The notes under the pieces were generated by a model. That model did no database searches. It had not been told where the DNA came from and was given only the letters and a program-made list of their open reading frames with translations. Positions 25,013 to 33,584 of a stretch of 64,000 bases of DNA are shown in pieces. The stretch comes from Desulfobulbus sp. (GTDB lineage Bacteria; Desulfobacterota; Desulfobulbia; Desulfobulbales; Desulfobulbaceae). The stretch's first letter is position 1; each line of letters begins with the position of its first letter. The stretch spans positions 62,001-126,000 of the forward strand of contig JAITGO010000021.1 of the NCBI GenBank assembly GCA_031280615.1, read 5' to 3'. Made by a program: the position numbers and the translations under genes.

Positions 25013-28000
25013 GGGGGTTTCTCCTGAAGTGGCTCCTCGATACGAGGAAGGTTGTCGGTTGGTGTTTCACTCGATGTTTCGTCCGAGGTTTCGTCGATGG
25101 GCGCATCCGAGGTGACCGCTGAGCTCGCATCCAGCCGCCGCCCGCGCCAGAGGTAGAAAATCACCGGGTACACCAAGAGTTCCATCACGCCCGAAGTGGC
25201 CACCCCGCCCACCATGGGCGCGGCGATCCGTTTCATCACGTCGGCGCCGGCACCGTGGCTCCACATGATCGGCAGCAGACCGGCGATGATCACCGAGATG
25301 GTCATGATTTTCGGCCGAATGCGCTTCACCGCGCCGAAATGGATGGCCTGGACCAGGTCGCCCCGGGTGCGCATCCGCCCCTGCCCGTCCCATCGCCTGT
25401 GGGCCAGGTCGAGGTAGAGGAGCATCACCACCCCGGTTTCCGCATCCAGCCCGGCCAAGGCAATGATCCCCACCCACACCGCGATGGACAGGTGGTAATC
25501 GAGCAGGTAGAGCAGCCAGAAAGCGCCCACCAGGGAAAAGGGCACGGCCAGGAACACGATACCGGTCTTGACCAGGCTCTTGGTGCTCAGGTAGATGATG
25601 ACGAAGATGATCAGAACGGTCAGCGGGATAATGGTCAACAGCCGGGCCCGCGCCTGTTCCATGTATTCGAACTGGCCGGACCAGACGATGTTGGTGCCAG
25701 GGGGCAGTTGGATGCGCGTCTCCACCGTCTTGCGGGCATTGGTCACGTAGGTGCCGATGTCGATGCCCTGGATGTCGACGTACACCCAGGCGGTGCGGCG
25801 GCCGTTCTCGCTCTTGATCGCATCCGGGCCCCGGTTGACCGAGATGGCGGCCAACTGGGCCAGCGGTATCTGCCGTCCGCCCGGACCGGGGACCAGAACG
25901 CGCATCAGGGCATCGGGATCGGAGCGGAAATCGCGGTCGTAGCGCACATTGACGGTGTAGCGCTCCAGCCCCTCGATGGTCTCGGTGACGGCCATGCCGC
26001 CCACCGCCGTCCGGATGATCTCCTGGATGGTGCCGACGTTGATCCCGTACCGGGCCGCCTTGGCCCGGTCGATGGCGATATCGAGATAGTTGCCGCCCAC
26101 CGGCCGCTCGGCGATGGCGCTCAGGGTGCCCGGCAAGGTGCGGACCACGCCCTCGATCTGCTCGCCGATCCGAGCCAGCGTTTCCAGATCGTTGCCCATG
26201 ACCTTGATCCCCACCGGGGTCTTGATGCCGGTGGAGAGCATGTCGATCCGGGTCTTGATCGGCATGGTCCAGGCATTGGTCAGGCCGGGAAACATGATGG
26301 CGCTGTTGAGCCGCTCGATCAGCTGGTCGACGGTCATGGGCGCCTCCTCCGGCCAGAGCAGCCGCAGCGGCCGTTTCAGCCACGCGAGCCCATCGGGCCA
26401 GGCGGAATAGAAGCGCGCAACCGGCACCCGCCGCCACTCGCTCTCCGGCTTGAGCATGATGGTGGTTTCAAGCATCATCATCGGCGCCGGGTCGGTGGCG
26501 GTTTCGGCCCGGCCGACCTTGCCGAACACCCGCGCCACTTCCGGAAACTGGCGGATGATCCGGTCGGTCTGCTGGAGAATCTCCTTGGCCTTGGTCACCG
26601 ACAGGCCGGGAAAGGTGGTGGGCATGTAGAGGAGGTCGCCCTCGTAAAGCGGCGGCATGAACTCGGAGCCCAGCTTGGTCAAAGGCCAGGCAATGGAGGC
26701 CATGGCCGCCAGGGCAAGCACCAGGGTGAGCTTCCGCCAGGTCAGCACCCAATCGACCAGGGGGTGGTAGAGCCGGATGAGCAAGCGGTTGATGGGGTTG
26801 TCGCGCTCGGCCCTGATCCGGCCGCGGATGAACCAGCCCATCAGCACCGGCACCAGGGTAATCGACAGCAGGGCCGCCGCGGCCATGGCATAGGTCTTGG
26901 TGAAGGCCAGGGGCTTGAACATCCGGCCGCTCTGCTCGGTGAGGGTGAAGACCGGGGCAAAGGAGACGGTGATCACCAACAGCGAATAAAAAAGCGTCGG
27001 CCCGACCTCGGCGGCGGCGTCGAGCACGATCTGCCAGTGGGGCTTGCGGCCCCGGTCGCGCTCCAGGTGCTTGTGGGCGTTCTCGATCATGATGATGGCG
27101 GCGTCAATCATGGCGCCGATGGCAATGGCGATGCCGCCCAGGCTCATGATGTTGGCGTTGATGCCCTGGGCATGCATGATCACGAACGCCAGGAGAATGG
27201 CCACCGGCAGGGTGCAGACCGCCACCAGGGCGCTGGGCAGGTGGCCGAGGAACAGCAGGGTCACCAGGGCGACGACGATGGACTCCTCCAACAGTTTTTC
27301 CTTGAGGGTGGCCACGGCCCGCTGGATCAGGCCGGAGCGGTCGTAGGCGGTCTTGATCGTCACTCCGGGGGGCAAGCCGGCCTTCAGGCTTTCCAGCTTG
27401 GCCTTGACCCGTTCTATGGTGGCCAGGGCATTGTCGCCAAACCGCATGACCACGATGCCGCCGACCGTTTCCCCCTGGCCGTCGGATTCGGCCACCCCGC
27501 GCCGCATTTCCGGCCCGAGCCGCACCTCGGCCAGGTCGCGGACCAGAACCGGTGTGCCCTCGGCGGTGGCCATCACCACGATATTGGCCAGGTCGTCCAG
27601 GCCGCGGATATAGCCCTTGCTGCGAACCACGAACTCGGTTTCGCCCGATTCGATGGCGCCGCCGCCGACATCCAGGTTGGCGCGCTGGATGGCCATCATC
27701 ACCTCGGTGATCGGAATCCGGTAGGCGGCCAGCTTGTTGGGATCGATCGCCACCTGGTACTGCTTGACAAAGCCGCCCAAACTGGCCACCTCGGCCACGC
27801 CCTCGACCGAGGTCAGCTCGTAGCGCAGGTACCAGTCCTGAATCGAGCGTAGTTCCTGGAGGTTGTGGCGGTCGCTCTCCACGGTATACTGAAAGACCCA
27901 GCCCACGCCGGTGGCATCGGGTCCCAGGGTCGGGCGCACTCCCTGGGGCAGAGTGGCGGAGCTGGCGTTGAGGTACTCGAGCACCCGCGAACGGGCCCAA

Positions 28001-28311
28001 TAGAGGTCGGTGCCGTCCTCGAAGATGATGTAGACAAAGGAAGAGCCGAAAAAGGAATAGCCGCGCACCGCCTTGGCGCCCGGCACCGAAAGCATGCGGG
28101 TGGTGAGCGGATAGGTCACCTGGTCCTCCACCACCTGGGGCGCCTGGCCCGGATAAGCGGTGAAGACGATCACTTGCACGTCGGATAGATCGGGGATGGC
28201 GTCCAGCGGGGTCTGCCGCAGGGAATAGATACCCGAAACCGTCACGAACAGGGTGGCGAGCAGCACCAGGAACTTGTTGCGGATGGACCAGGCAATGATG
28301 GTTTCAAGCAT
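25000..28311 (-). CDS. cusA: Heavy-metal efflux RND transporter CusA/CzcA type
   Basis: 1103 residues from ATG 28311 (MLETIIAWSIRNKFLVLLATLF). Twelve membrane spans are expected, with two large periplasmic loops. Landmarks: DAIPDLSDVQVIVFTAYPGQAPQVVEDQVTYPL, the TM4 motif GAMIDAAIIMIENAHKHLERD of the HME subfamily (which contains the proton-relay Asp), GSEFMPPLYEGDLLYMPTTFPGLS and AGLDAETGVVMLLYLDLAH in the last bundle. Met-rich periplasmic residues suit Cu(I)/Ag(I) export, although Co/Zn specificity cannot be excluded. The start lacks a ribosome site and is preceded by a 60-codon frame that overlaps both the cusB stop and this start. The C-terminal tail is Thr/Ser/Glu-rich. Confidence 0.93.
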   Translation of the reverse strand: MLETIIAWSIRNKFLVLLATLFVTVSGIYSLRQTPLDAIPDLSDVQVIVFTAYPGQAPQVVEDQVTYPLTTRMLSVPGAKAVRGYSFFGSSFVYIIFEDGTDLYWARSRVLEYLNASSATLPQGVRPTLGPDATGVGWVFQYTVESDRHNLQELRSIQDWYLRYELTSVEGVAEVASLGGFVKQYQVAIDPNKLAAYRIPITEVMMAIQRANLDVGGGAIESGETEFVVRSKGYIRGLDDLANIVVMATAEGTPVLVRDLAEVRLGPEMRRGVAESDGQGETVGGIVVMRFGDNALATIERVKAKLESLKAGLPPGVTIKTAYDRSGLIQRAVATLKEKLLEESIVVALVTLLFLGHLPSALVAVCTLPVAILLAFVIMHAQGINANIMSLGGIAIAIGAMIDAAIIMIENAHKHLERDRGRKPHWQIVLDAAAEVGPTLFYSLLVITVSFAPVFTLTEQSGRMFKPLAFTKTYAMAAAALLSITLVPVLMGWFIRGRIRAERDNPINRLLIRLYHPLVDWVLTWRKLTLVLALAAMASIAWPLTKLGSEFMPPLYEGDLLYMPTTFPGLSVTKAKEILQQTDRIIRQFPEVARVFGKVGRAETATDPAPMMMLETTIMLKPESEWRRVPVARFYSAWPDGLAWLKRPLRLLWPEEAPMTVDQLIERLNSAIMFPGLTNAWTMPIKTRIDMLSTGIKTPVGIKVMGNDLETLARIGEQIEGVVRTLPGTLSAIAERPVGGNYLDIAIDRAKAARYGINVGTIQEIIRTAVGGMAVTETIEGLERYTVNVRYDRDFRSDPDALMRVLVPGPGGRQIPLAQLAAISVNRGPDAIKSENGRRTAWVYVDIQGIDIGTYVTNARKTVETRIQLPPGTNIVWSGQFEYMEQARARLLTIIPLTVLIIFVIIYLSTKSLVKTGIVFLAVPFSLVGAFWLLYLLDYHLSIAVWVGIIALAGLDAETGVVMLLYLDLAHRRWDGQGRMRTRGDLVQAIHFGAVKRIRPKIMTISVIIAGLLPIMWSHGAGADVMKRIAAPMVGGVATSGVMELLVYPVIFYLWRGRRLDASSAVTSDAPIDETSDETSSETPTDNLPRIEEPLQEKPPCNA

Positions 28312-28486
28312 AGCGGCTCGGGGCAAGAAGGTGAACGGCCGTGGTCAACGGCAGAAGCCGCGGCAGCCGCACGGCACGCGCGTCTTCGTTTGCCGGCACA
28401 GATCGCGCGGCGTCTTGGGCATGCGGCCGCAATCCATCCTGCGGGCCTTTGCCGGGAGCAGGGTCGATTGGATGCGGCCGTTTCAT
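28304..28486 (-). CDS. 60-codon frame bridging cusB and cusA (possible coupling ORF)
   Basis: The ATG (28484-28486) overlaps the cusB stop as ATGA, and its stop lies within the first codons of cusA. The product (MKRPHPIDPAPGKG to LLAPSRYA) has no recognisable domain and is rich in Ala/Pro/Arg, so it may be translated only to carry ribosomes across the 171-base cusB-cusA gap, since cusA has no ribosome site of its own. The overlaps are visible; translation is inference. Confidence 0.25.
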   Translation of the reverse strand: MKRPHPIDPAPGKGPQDGLRPHAQDAARSVPANEDARAVRLPRLLPLTTAVHLLAPSRYA

Positions 28487-29883
28487 TTGAACAACTCGTC
28501 CAGGTCCTTGGAATGGGTAGCCGGCGGGGCGGCTGCCGGCGTTTGCTGCGCGCGCGCCTCCGTCTGGCCCGGCTTCGGGCCGAGCATCTTGTCCAGGGCC
28601 TCGCGCAGCCGGCTTTCCGAATCGAGCATGAACTGGGCCGAAACCACCACGGCCTCGCCCGGGTCAAGCCCGGAGAGAATTTGGATGAAGCCCTGGTCGT
28701 CGCGCAGGCCGCAGGTCACCTGGCGGGGCGCGAACCGTCCCTGGCCCAGGGCCACGAACACCGTCTGCTCCCGGCCGGAATTGAGCACCGCGCTGGCCGG
28801 TATCGTCAAGGTCTCGGCGCTGGCACCGGCGGCAATGGCCACCTGGGCGTACATGGCCGGCTTCAGGCTCAGGCCGGGATTGGCCACCTCGATCCGGGCC
28901 TTGACCGTCCGGGTCTCGCTTTCCAGGGTGGGGTAGAGATAGGCAATGGTGCCGGCCACGGATTCGCCGCCGGTTTTGCCATCGGAATCACCGACATAAG
29001 GCAGCGTCACCCGTACCGCCTGCCCGATCCTGACCCACGGCAGTTCGTACTCGTAGATGTCGGCCAACACCCACACCGTCGACAAGTCGGCGATCTGCAA
29101 CAGCTCTTCCCCGGCCATGATCCGTGCCCCGGCCAGGACGCTCTTTTTGACGACCACGCCGCCATACTCGCTGGCCAGGGTCAGGGTCTTGCGTACCCGG
29201 CCGGTCTGTTCCAGGGTGCGGAGCTGTTCCGGGCTGATGTCCCAGTAGCGCATCCTGGTGCGGGCCGCCTCCACCAGCCGTTCGGCGTTGGCGGCGATTT
29301 CGGGATAGGGGCTGGTTGCCAGCCGTTGCCTGTTGGCCACTGCCAGCAGGTATTCCTGCTGGGCCGCCACCAGCTCGGGGCTGTAGATGTCCAAAAGCGG
29401 CTGCCCCTTCTTGACCTGCTGTCCCAGTTGGTTGACGTACAAACGCTCCACCCAGCCCTCGATTTTGGCGGTGACCGCGAACTGCCGGTCATCGGCCGCC
29501 GTGACCAGGCCCACGGTCTGGATGGTCCGCTGCAGGGCGCGGCGGGTTGCCGGCTCGGTCCGCAGCCCCATGTTCTGCAGGGTAACCGGGTCGATTTCAA
29601 TGCTCCCCGGCGCGGCTTCTTGTCCATTGGCCGCCCCGTCAGCGGCGCCCACTCCCGTTTTCACCGGCGTCAGGGCCATGCCGCAGATCGGGCAGGCTCC
29701 GGGGGCATCGCGGATGATGAACGGGTGCATGGAGCAGGTGTATTGAACCTTGGCCGCATCGCCTGCGGTTGGAGCCGTGGCGCCGTGGTCGTGGCGGCTG
29801 AGGCCGAGCAAATAGCCGCCGGCCAGGGCCAGGGCCAGACAGACGAGCGCCGCCACTGTCTTCGCCGCTGTGGTCGTTCTCAT
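28483..29883 (-). CDS. cusB: Efflux periplasmic adaptor CusB type with metal-binding N-terminus
   Basis: 466 residues. An N-terminal membrane anchor/signal (about 8-29) is followed by HDHG and the heavy-metal-binding domain YTCSMHPFIIRDAPGACPICGMALTP (about 48-73, Cys50, Cys64 and Cys67 with Met and His). The membrane-fusion body follows: GWVERLYVNQLGQQVKKGQPLLDIYSPELVAAQQEYLLA (lipoyl/hairpin), LSTVWVLADIYEYELPWVRIGQAV, and the beta-barrel GTIAYLYPTLESETRTVKARIEVANPGLSLKPAMYAQVAI. It links CusA to the outer-membrane channel and may pass metal. It starts 48 bases after cusC. Confidence 0.92.
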   Translation of the reverse strand: MRTTTAAKTVAALVCLALALAGGYLLGLSRHDHGATAPTAGDAAKVQYTCSMHPFIIRDAPGACPICGMALTPVKTGVGAADGAANGQEAAPGSIEIDPVTLQNMGLRTEPATRRALQRTIQTVGLVTAADDRQFAVTAKIEGWVERLYVNQLGQQVKKGQPLLDIYSPELVAAQQEYLLAVANRQRLATSPYPEIAANAERLVEAARTRMRYWDISPEQLRTLEQTGRVRKTLTLASEYGGVVVKKSVLAGARIMAGEELLQIADLSTVWVLADIYEYELPWVRIGQAVRVTLPYVGDSDGKTGGESVAGTIAYLYPTLESETRTVKARIEVANPGLSLKPAMYAQVAIAAGASAETLTIPASAVLNSGREQTVFVALGQGRFAPRQVTCGLRDDQGFIQILSGLDPGEAVVVSAQFMLDSESRLREALDKMLGPKPGQTEARAQQTPAAAPPATHSKDLDELFK

Positions 29884-29931
29884 CGATGCTCCTTTATGCC
29901 ATGGAAATCGAAAAAAAATGGTCCGTCCCGG

Positions 29932-31230
29932 TCAGCGCGGCGGCGGCAAAGGTCCGCCGATCACGTTTTCAAGCACTGCCAGCTGGATCTGATGCTCGGC
30001 CACGGCGCCATGGTATTCCCGTTCGGCATTGAACAGGTTCACCCGGCCGGCGAGCACCTCGGCAAAGGTGGCCTTACCGGTCCGATACCCGGCCATGGCC
30101 GCCTCGGCCGCGCCGCCGGCCTGGGCCAACATGCCCTGTTCGTAGAGCTGGGCCAGTTTGCGGCTGCGCTCCAACTGCGCCAGCCCGTCGGCGATCGTCT
30201 TACCGATCTGGTTGTGCAGCGCCGCCCGCTCCTGGATCGCCATCCGGATCGAGGCCTGCATCTCGGCGGCCTTGGCCCGGCGCCACTCCTGCTGCACCGG
30301 CAGGTTGAACGACAGCTGCGCCGCATACATATCGTCGCCCCGCATGTCGTCGACCGGTTCGCGCTGCATGTATTCCAGGGAAACCGTGAAATCGGGGTAG
30401 AATTCTTTCCGGGCCAGCCGCTCCCCTGCCCGGCCCTTGTCGATTTTGGCCTGCAGGGCCTTCAATGCCGGTCGTTGACTTTCGGCCAGCCGTTCGAGTT
30501 CGGCGGCCACCAGCGGCCGGGACCGCAGTTTGATGGGTGCAATGGGGGAAAGGGCCGTATCCGGCGGCCGGGACACCAGGGCATTGAGGGCGGCGGCCGA
30601 CGAGGCCCGTCTCTGCTCCAGGCCAAGGCGCAACTCCTCCATCTTCGAGCGCTCCAATTGGGCCTGGAAAACCTCCTGCTGGCCGGCCTTACCCACCGTG
30701 TACATCGATTCGGCCTGGCGGACGAGATCGTCCAGCAAGGTAGCCGAGGTCCGCACCGTTTCCAGGGACCGGTCAATCAGATAGATCTGGTACCAGGTTT
30801 CCTTGACCAGCCGCCGCAACTCCAGCCGCCGCTCCTCGACCGCCCAGCGTTCGACCTCGGATTCGAGGCCGGCCTCTTCCCGCATCAAGTCGCGCTTGCC
30901 GAAAAAGGGCACTTTCTGGCTGATGCCGACCACTTTGGAGGTCATTGCATCCCGGCTGAAATTGAAGGGGTCGCGGATCAGTGCATTCTGGACGCCCAGC
31001 ATCAGCATCGGATCGTCGAGCACCCCGGCCTGGCGAGCCCGGGCAACGCTCATCCGCCACTGTTCTTCCGAGACCAGGATTTCGGGATTGCCGGTTGCGG
31101 CTCGATTGACCAGGGCCTCGAGCTGCTCCTCGCCCTGTGTCTGCCGGTCGCCGGCCCGAGCCGCGATGCCCGGCCCCATGAACAGGCCCAACAACAGGAA
31201 GGCGGGCACCAGCCGGAAAAAGACTCGCAT
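29932..31230 (-). CDS. cusC: Outer-membrane efflux channel, CusC/TolC family
   Basis: 432 residues. The signal peptide MRVFFRLVPAFLLLGLFMGPGIAARA has no lipobox Cys, unlike E. coli CusC. Two outer-membrane-efflux repeats are visible: the first around VSEEQWRMSVARARQAGVLDDPMLMLGVQN and QKVPFFGKRDLMREEAGLESEV, the second around YPDFTVSLEYMQREPVDDMRGDDMYAAQLSFNLPV. The helical coiled-coil stretches are Ala/Glu/Arg-rich as usual. Gene order here is C-B-A followed by the small periplasmic protein. The start lies 12 bases after the SDR stop behind GAGGG. Confidence 0.9.
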   Translation of the reverse strand: MRVFFRLVPAFLLLGLFMGPGIAARAGDRQTQGEEQLEALVNRAATGNPEILVSEEQWRMSVARARQAGVLDDPMLMLGVQNALIRDPFNFSRDAMTSKVVGISQKVPFFGKRDLMREEAGLESEVERWAVEERRLELRRLVKETWYQIYLIDRSLETVRTSATLLDDLVRQAESMYTVGKAGQQEVFQAQLERSKMEELRLGLEQRRASSAAALNALVSRPPDTALSPIAPIKLRSRPLVAAELERLAESQRPALKALQAKIDKGRAGERLARKEFYPDFTVSLEYMQREPVDDMRGDDMYAAQLSFNLPVQQEWRRAKAAEMQASIRMAIQERAALHNQIGKTIADGLAQLERSRKLAQLYEQGMLAQAGGAAEAAMAGYRTGKATFAEVLAGRVNLFNAEREYHGAVAEHQIQLAVLENVIGGPLPPPR

Positions 31231-31242
31231 ACGGTTGCCCTC

Positions 31243-32013
31243 CTAGTCTACGTAGATCATCTTTCTGGTCATGCCGCCGTCGACCACAAAGGCCTGGCCG
31301 GTGATGAACCCGGCTTCCTCCGACAGCAGAAAGGCCACCAGTGCGGCCACGTCACCGGGCAGGCCAACCCGGCCGGCCGGGTGCTGATCGTGGTCTTCCG
31401 GCCGCAACCGGATAGCGGTTCGCTCGCTCTGTTTTCTCAGTTCGCTGACCTCGATCCAACCCGGCAAAACGGCATTGACCCGGATGCGATGGGCAAAGCT
31501 GACGGCCAGGGCATGGGTCAGGGCGACCAGCCCTCCCTTGGAGGCGGTATAGGCTTCGGTGTTGGGTTCGGATTGCAGGGCGCGGGTGGAGGCGATGTTG
31601 ACCATGGCACCGTGGCGCCGCTGCAGGTGGGGGGTGGCATGCTTGGCCATGAGCATGGCACCGGTGAGATTCACCCGTAAAACGCGCTCCCAGTCTTCAA
31701 GGCGCAATTCGGTGAGAGGCGGGCGGGGCGGGCTAGCGATGCCGGCATTGTTGACAAGTCCGTCGAGGCCGCCGAAACGGGTGACAGTCTGCGCAATGCA
31801 GTTGCGTACCGCCTGTTCGTCGCCGACATCGGCGGCAAAAAACGCGGCCCGCTCCGGCCGGTCGAGGTACGCGGCCAATTCCTCGCCAGCCTCGACATCC
31901 AGGTCGACAAAGGCTACCGTCGCATCGTGCCGCAGCAGATGTTCGACGATGGCCCGGCCGATCCCCTGGGCTCCTCCGGTAACGAGATAGATCTTGTCGG
32001 CATGTCCGGACAT
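31243..32013 (-). CDS. Short-chain dehydrogenase/reductase
   Basis: 256 residues from ATG 32013, preceded by GAGGAGTCAACG. A longer in-frame start at 32091 adds an unlikely 26 residues. The Rossmann cofactor site is TGGAQGIG (about 11-18), with Asp in VDLDVEAG favouring NAD over NADP. NNAG lies near 87-90, and the active site runs through a Ser (IASTRAL) and YTASKGG (Tyr and Lys). The C-terminus [18 protein letters not shown] is classic. Substrate unknown. It is the first gene of a unit whose second gene is cusC, only 12 bases away, which is odd for a metal-efflux operon: it either reflects an accidental operon or a detoxification role. Confidence 0.88.
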   Translation of the reverse strand: MSGHADKIYLVTGGAQGIGRAIVEHLLRHDATVAFVDLDVEAGEELAAYLDRPERAAFFAADVGDEQAVRNCIAQTVTRFGGLDGLVNNAGIASPPRPPLTELRLEDWERVLRVNLTGAMLMAKHATPHLQRRHGAMVNIASTRALQSEPNTEAYTASKGGLVALTHALAVSFAHRIRVNAVLPGWIEVSELRKQSERTAIRLRPEDHDQHPAGRVGLPGDVAALVAFLLSEEAGFITGQAFVVDGGMTRKMIYVD

Positions 32014-32244
32014 CGTTGACTCCTCGCTGTGTCTGGCGGGTCGGCCGGGATGCCACATCGTACCTTGGCCGGATGCTGTGCATATAAGCATTGCCGCTTC
32101 GCATTGTCACCTGAAATCAGGCAGACCAATCGGACAAACGAAAAGAGGGGCGACCGGCCCAGATATCACGTGCGGACAGTACGAGGCGGCGAGCACGGGC
32201 GGAACGGCGGATGCCTTGCACCCGACGATGGGGAGAATGGCTTG

Positions 32245-32835
32245 TTAGGCGACAGGCAGCCTCAAGGTATCGAACGCCTTGTTGATCGACCTGACCCGAT
32301 TGATGGTCTTGCGGCTTTCGCTGCGCAGTTCAGGGGCAAGCGGCCTGCCCGCCGTGATTTGGGCGACAATGCTTTTCTGGATGTCGTTGTAGCGGTCCAG
32401 GGACTGTTGAATCTTCACGGGATTGCCCCGATGGAAATACGCCAAGGCCGGGGCGATGTTGCCGATGATCGAGGTCGAATTCATGAAGACCGGAATCCCG
32501 TCTTCCTCGACGATTATCCGTAATATTCCCCGGTAAATGCTGTTTTTATCCTGCATGCTCCGCTCCAGGGTGTCGCTCCGCCACTTATCGGCGGGCGTCC
32601 TTTCCCGAGCCAGGCCGACGATTGCCCCGGCGGTGAAACCGGCCTGGAAATCGGAAGCCAAATTCTTATAATGAAAGGCAAATTCCGAAGAAAACAGTTG
32701 CATGGGTCGCGTGCTGCCCGGAGGCATATAGACAATGCCATAGCGGTTCGAATTTTTGCCCAAGCGGGCAAACAGGGTGATAAACGAATTGTCGAGTTGC
32801 AGAATATCGGCGATTCGTATTTTCGTCGATTCCAT
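32245..32835 (-). CDS. Conserved hypothetical protein (196 aa)
   Basis: 196 residues, MESTKIRIADILQLDNSFITLFARLGKNSNRYGIVYMPPGSTRPMQLF at the start and RKTINRVRSINKAFDTLRLPVA at the end. No signal peptide. A small hydrophobic patch (FTAGAIVGLA and TSIIGNIAPALAYF) is too short and polar-flanked to be a sure membrane span. The start ATG has GGGAG about ten bases upstream. No family recognised. It lies alone between the SDR gene and the long leader of the CoA-transferase operon, divergent from the latter. Confidence 0.6.
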   Translation of the reverse strand: MESTKIRIADILQLDNSFITLFARLGKNSNRYGIVYMPPGSTRPMQLFSSEFAFHYKNLASDFQAGFTAGAIVGLARERTPADKWRSDTLERSMQDKNSIYRGILRIIVEEDGIPVFMNSTSIIGNIAPALAYFHRGNPVKIQQSLDRYNDIQKSIVAQITAGRPLAPELRSESRKTINRVRSINKAFDTLRLPVA

Positions 32836-33154
32836 ATCGTTCGGACTCCCGGAAAAAACACTTCAGACATTCATAATTCTGTCTCAATATGACGACTATC
32901 ATATTTTTCCTTGCCTGCCAAGCGAAAAAATCGCCTAACCCGATGGAAATAAAGGCAGCACAAGGCAAAACAGGTTTCAGCTCTCCCCGGTCGAACCGGG
33001 TTCCCCCCAGGGCACGGGCCCGACAGCCAGCCTGAAAATATAGACTGGTCCATGCAATAAATCAATACTCCCGAGGGGTTCTGTTAACTCACTATTCTTG
33101 CGCCTTCTCCGGTGTCGGTTCATTTTCCCGCCCGCCTTCCCTTATTTTTTGCTG

Positions 33155-33183
33155 TTGACAAAAAGCACATTCTCCAATAGTAG
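33155..33183 (+). promoter_or_regulatory. Candidate sigma70-type promoter for the CoA-transferase operon
   Basis: TTGACA (33155-33160), a 17-base spacer and TAGTAG (33178-33183). The -35 is perfect; the -10 matches only partly. It would start a leader of nearly 400 bases before the CoA-transferase gene. Confidence 0.4.
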
Positions 33184-33584
33184 AAGCTAGGTTTTGCACT
33201 TATGAGTTGTACTTTTACTTCTTCACCTTTTACCGATCGAATCCGGAAAGACTGTTTTTCCGTGAAAGTTTTTTAATATTCCCTGCCGCCGCACCGTACA
33301 CCGGCAGGGCAAGATAGATGAGGTTGCATTAACAAGCGAGCGAGTTGAAATTTTTTCCGGAAGAGCGCGATCAAAAAAAATCGTTTATCCATTGCGTCAC
33401 AATGCAGGTTCTTCGGCGGACAGGTTCGGGAAGACCGACAGAGGAAAATGGCTCAACTATGACAGCAAAATCAATCAAAGCAAAAAAGGTGTCATGGCAG
33501 CAAGCGCGCCAGAAAAAAGGCCGGCAAGAGAATAACAATTGATGTTGTTCTTCACCGGTCTTTTTTTTGTATAGGGGGAACCGG
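33184..33584 (+). promoter_or_regulatory. Long structured leader of the CoA-transferase operon
   Basis: From upstream to downstream it contains CGGAAA/TTTCCG with a T-run a few bases later (about 33244-33276), a strong hairpin CCCTGCCG/CGGCAGGG (33281-33309), a four-codon frame MAQL with GAGGAAA as ribosome site (ATG at 33448), a 27-codon frame overlapping its stop as ATGA (rich in Lys/Gln, ending QENNN at 33542), and a final intrinsic terminator. The arrangement resembles an attenuator: a translated leader followed by a terminator just before the first gene. Which signal it would read is unknown. Confidence 0.4.
33521..33568 (+). terminator. Intrinsic terminator/attenuator 17 bases before the CoA-transferase start
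   Basis: An imperfect long hairpin (CCGG at 33521-33524 with CCGG at 33555-33558, plus inner AAG/CTT and ACAA/TTGT pairs) is followed by eight T (33561-33568). The ribosome site AGGGGG of the next gene begins five bases later. The 27-codon leader frame ends inside the 5' arm. Confidence 0.65.

Noticed and set aside
21838..31680. Very long open frames on the strand opposite hrpB, cusA and cusB/cusC (up to about 1100 codons)
   Set aside because: They lie antisense to well-supported genes in GC-rich DNA, where such shadow frames are expected; their products are low-complexity (rich in His, Gly, Gln, Asp) and match no family.
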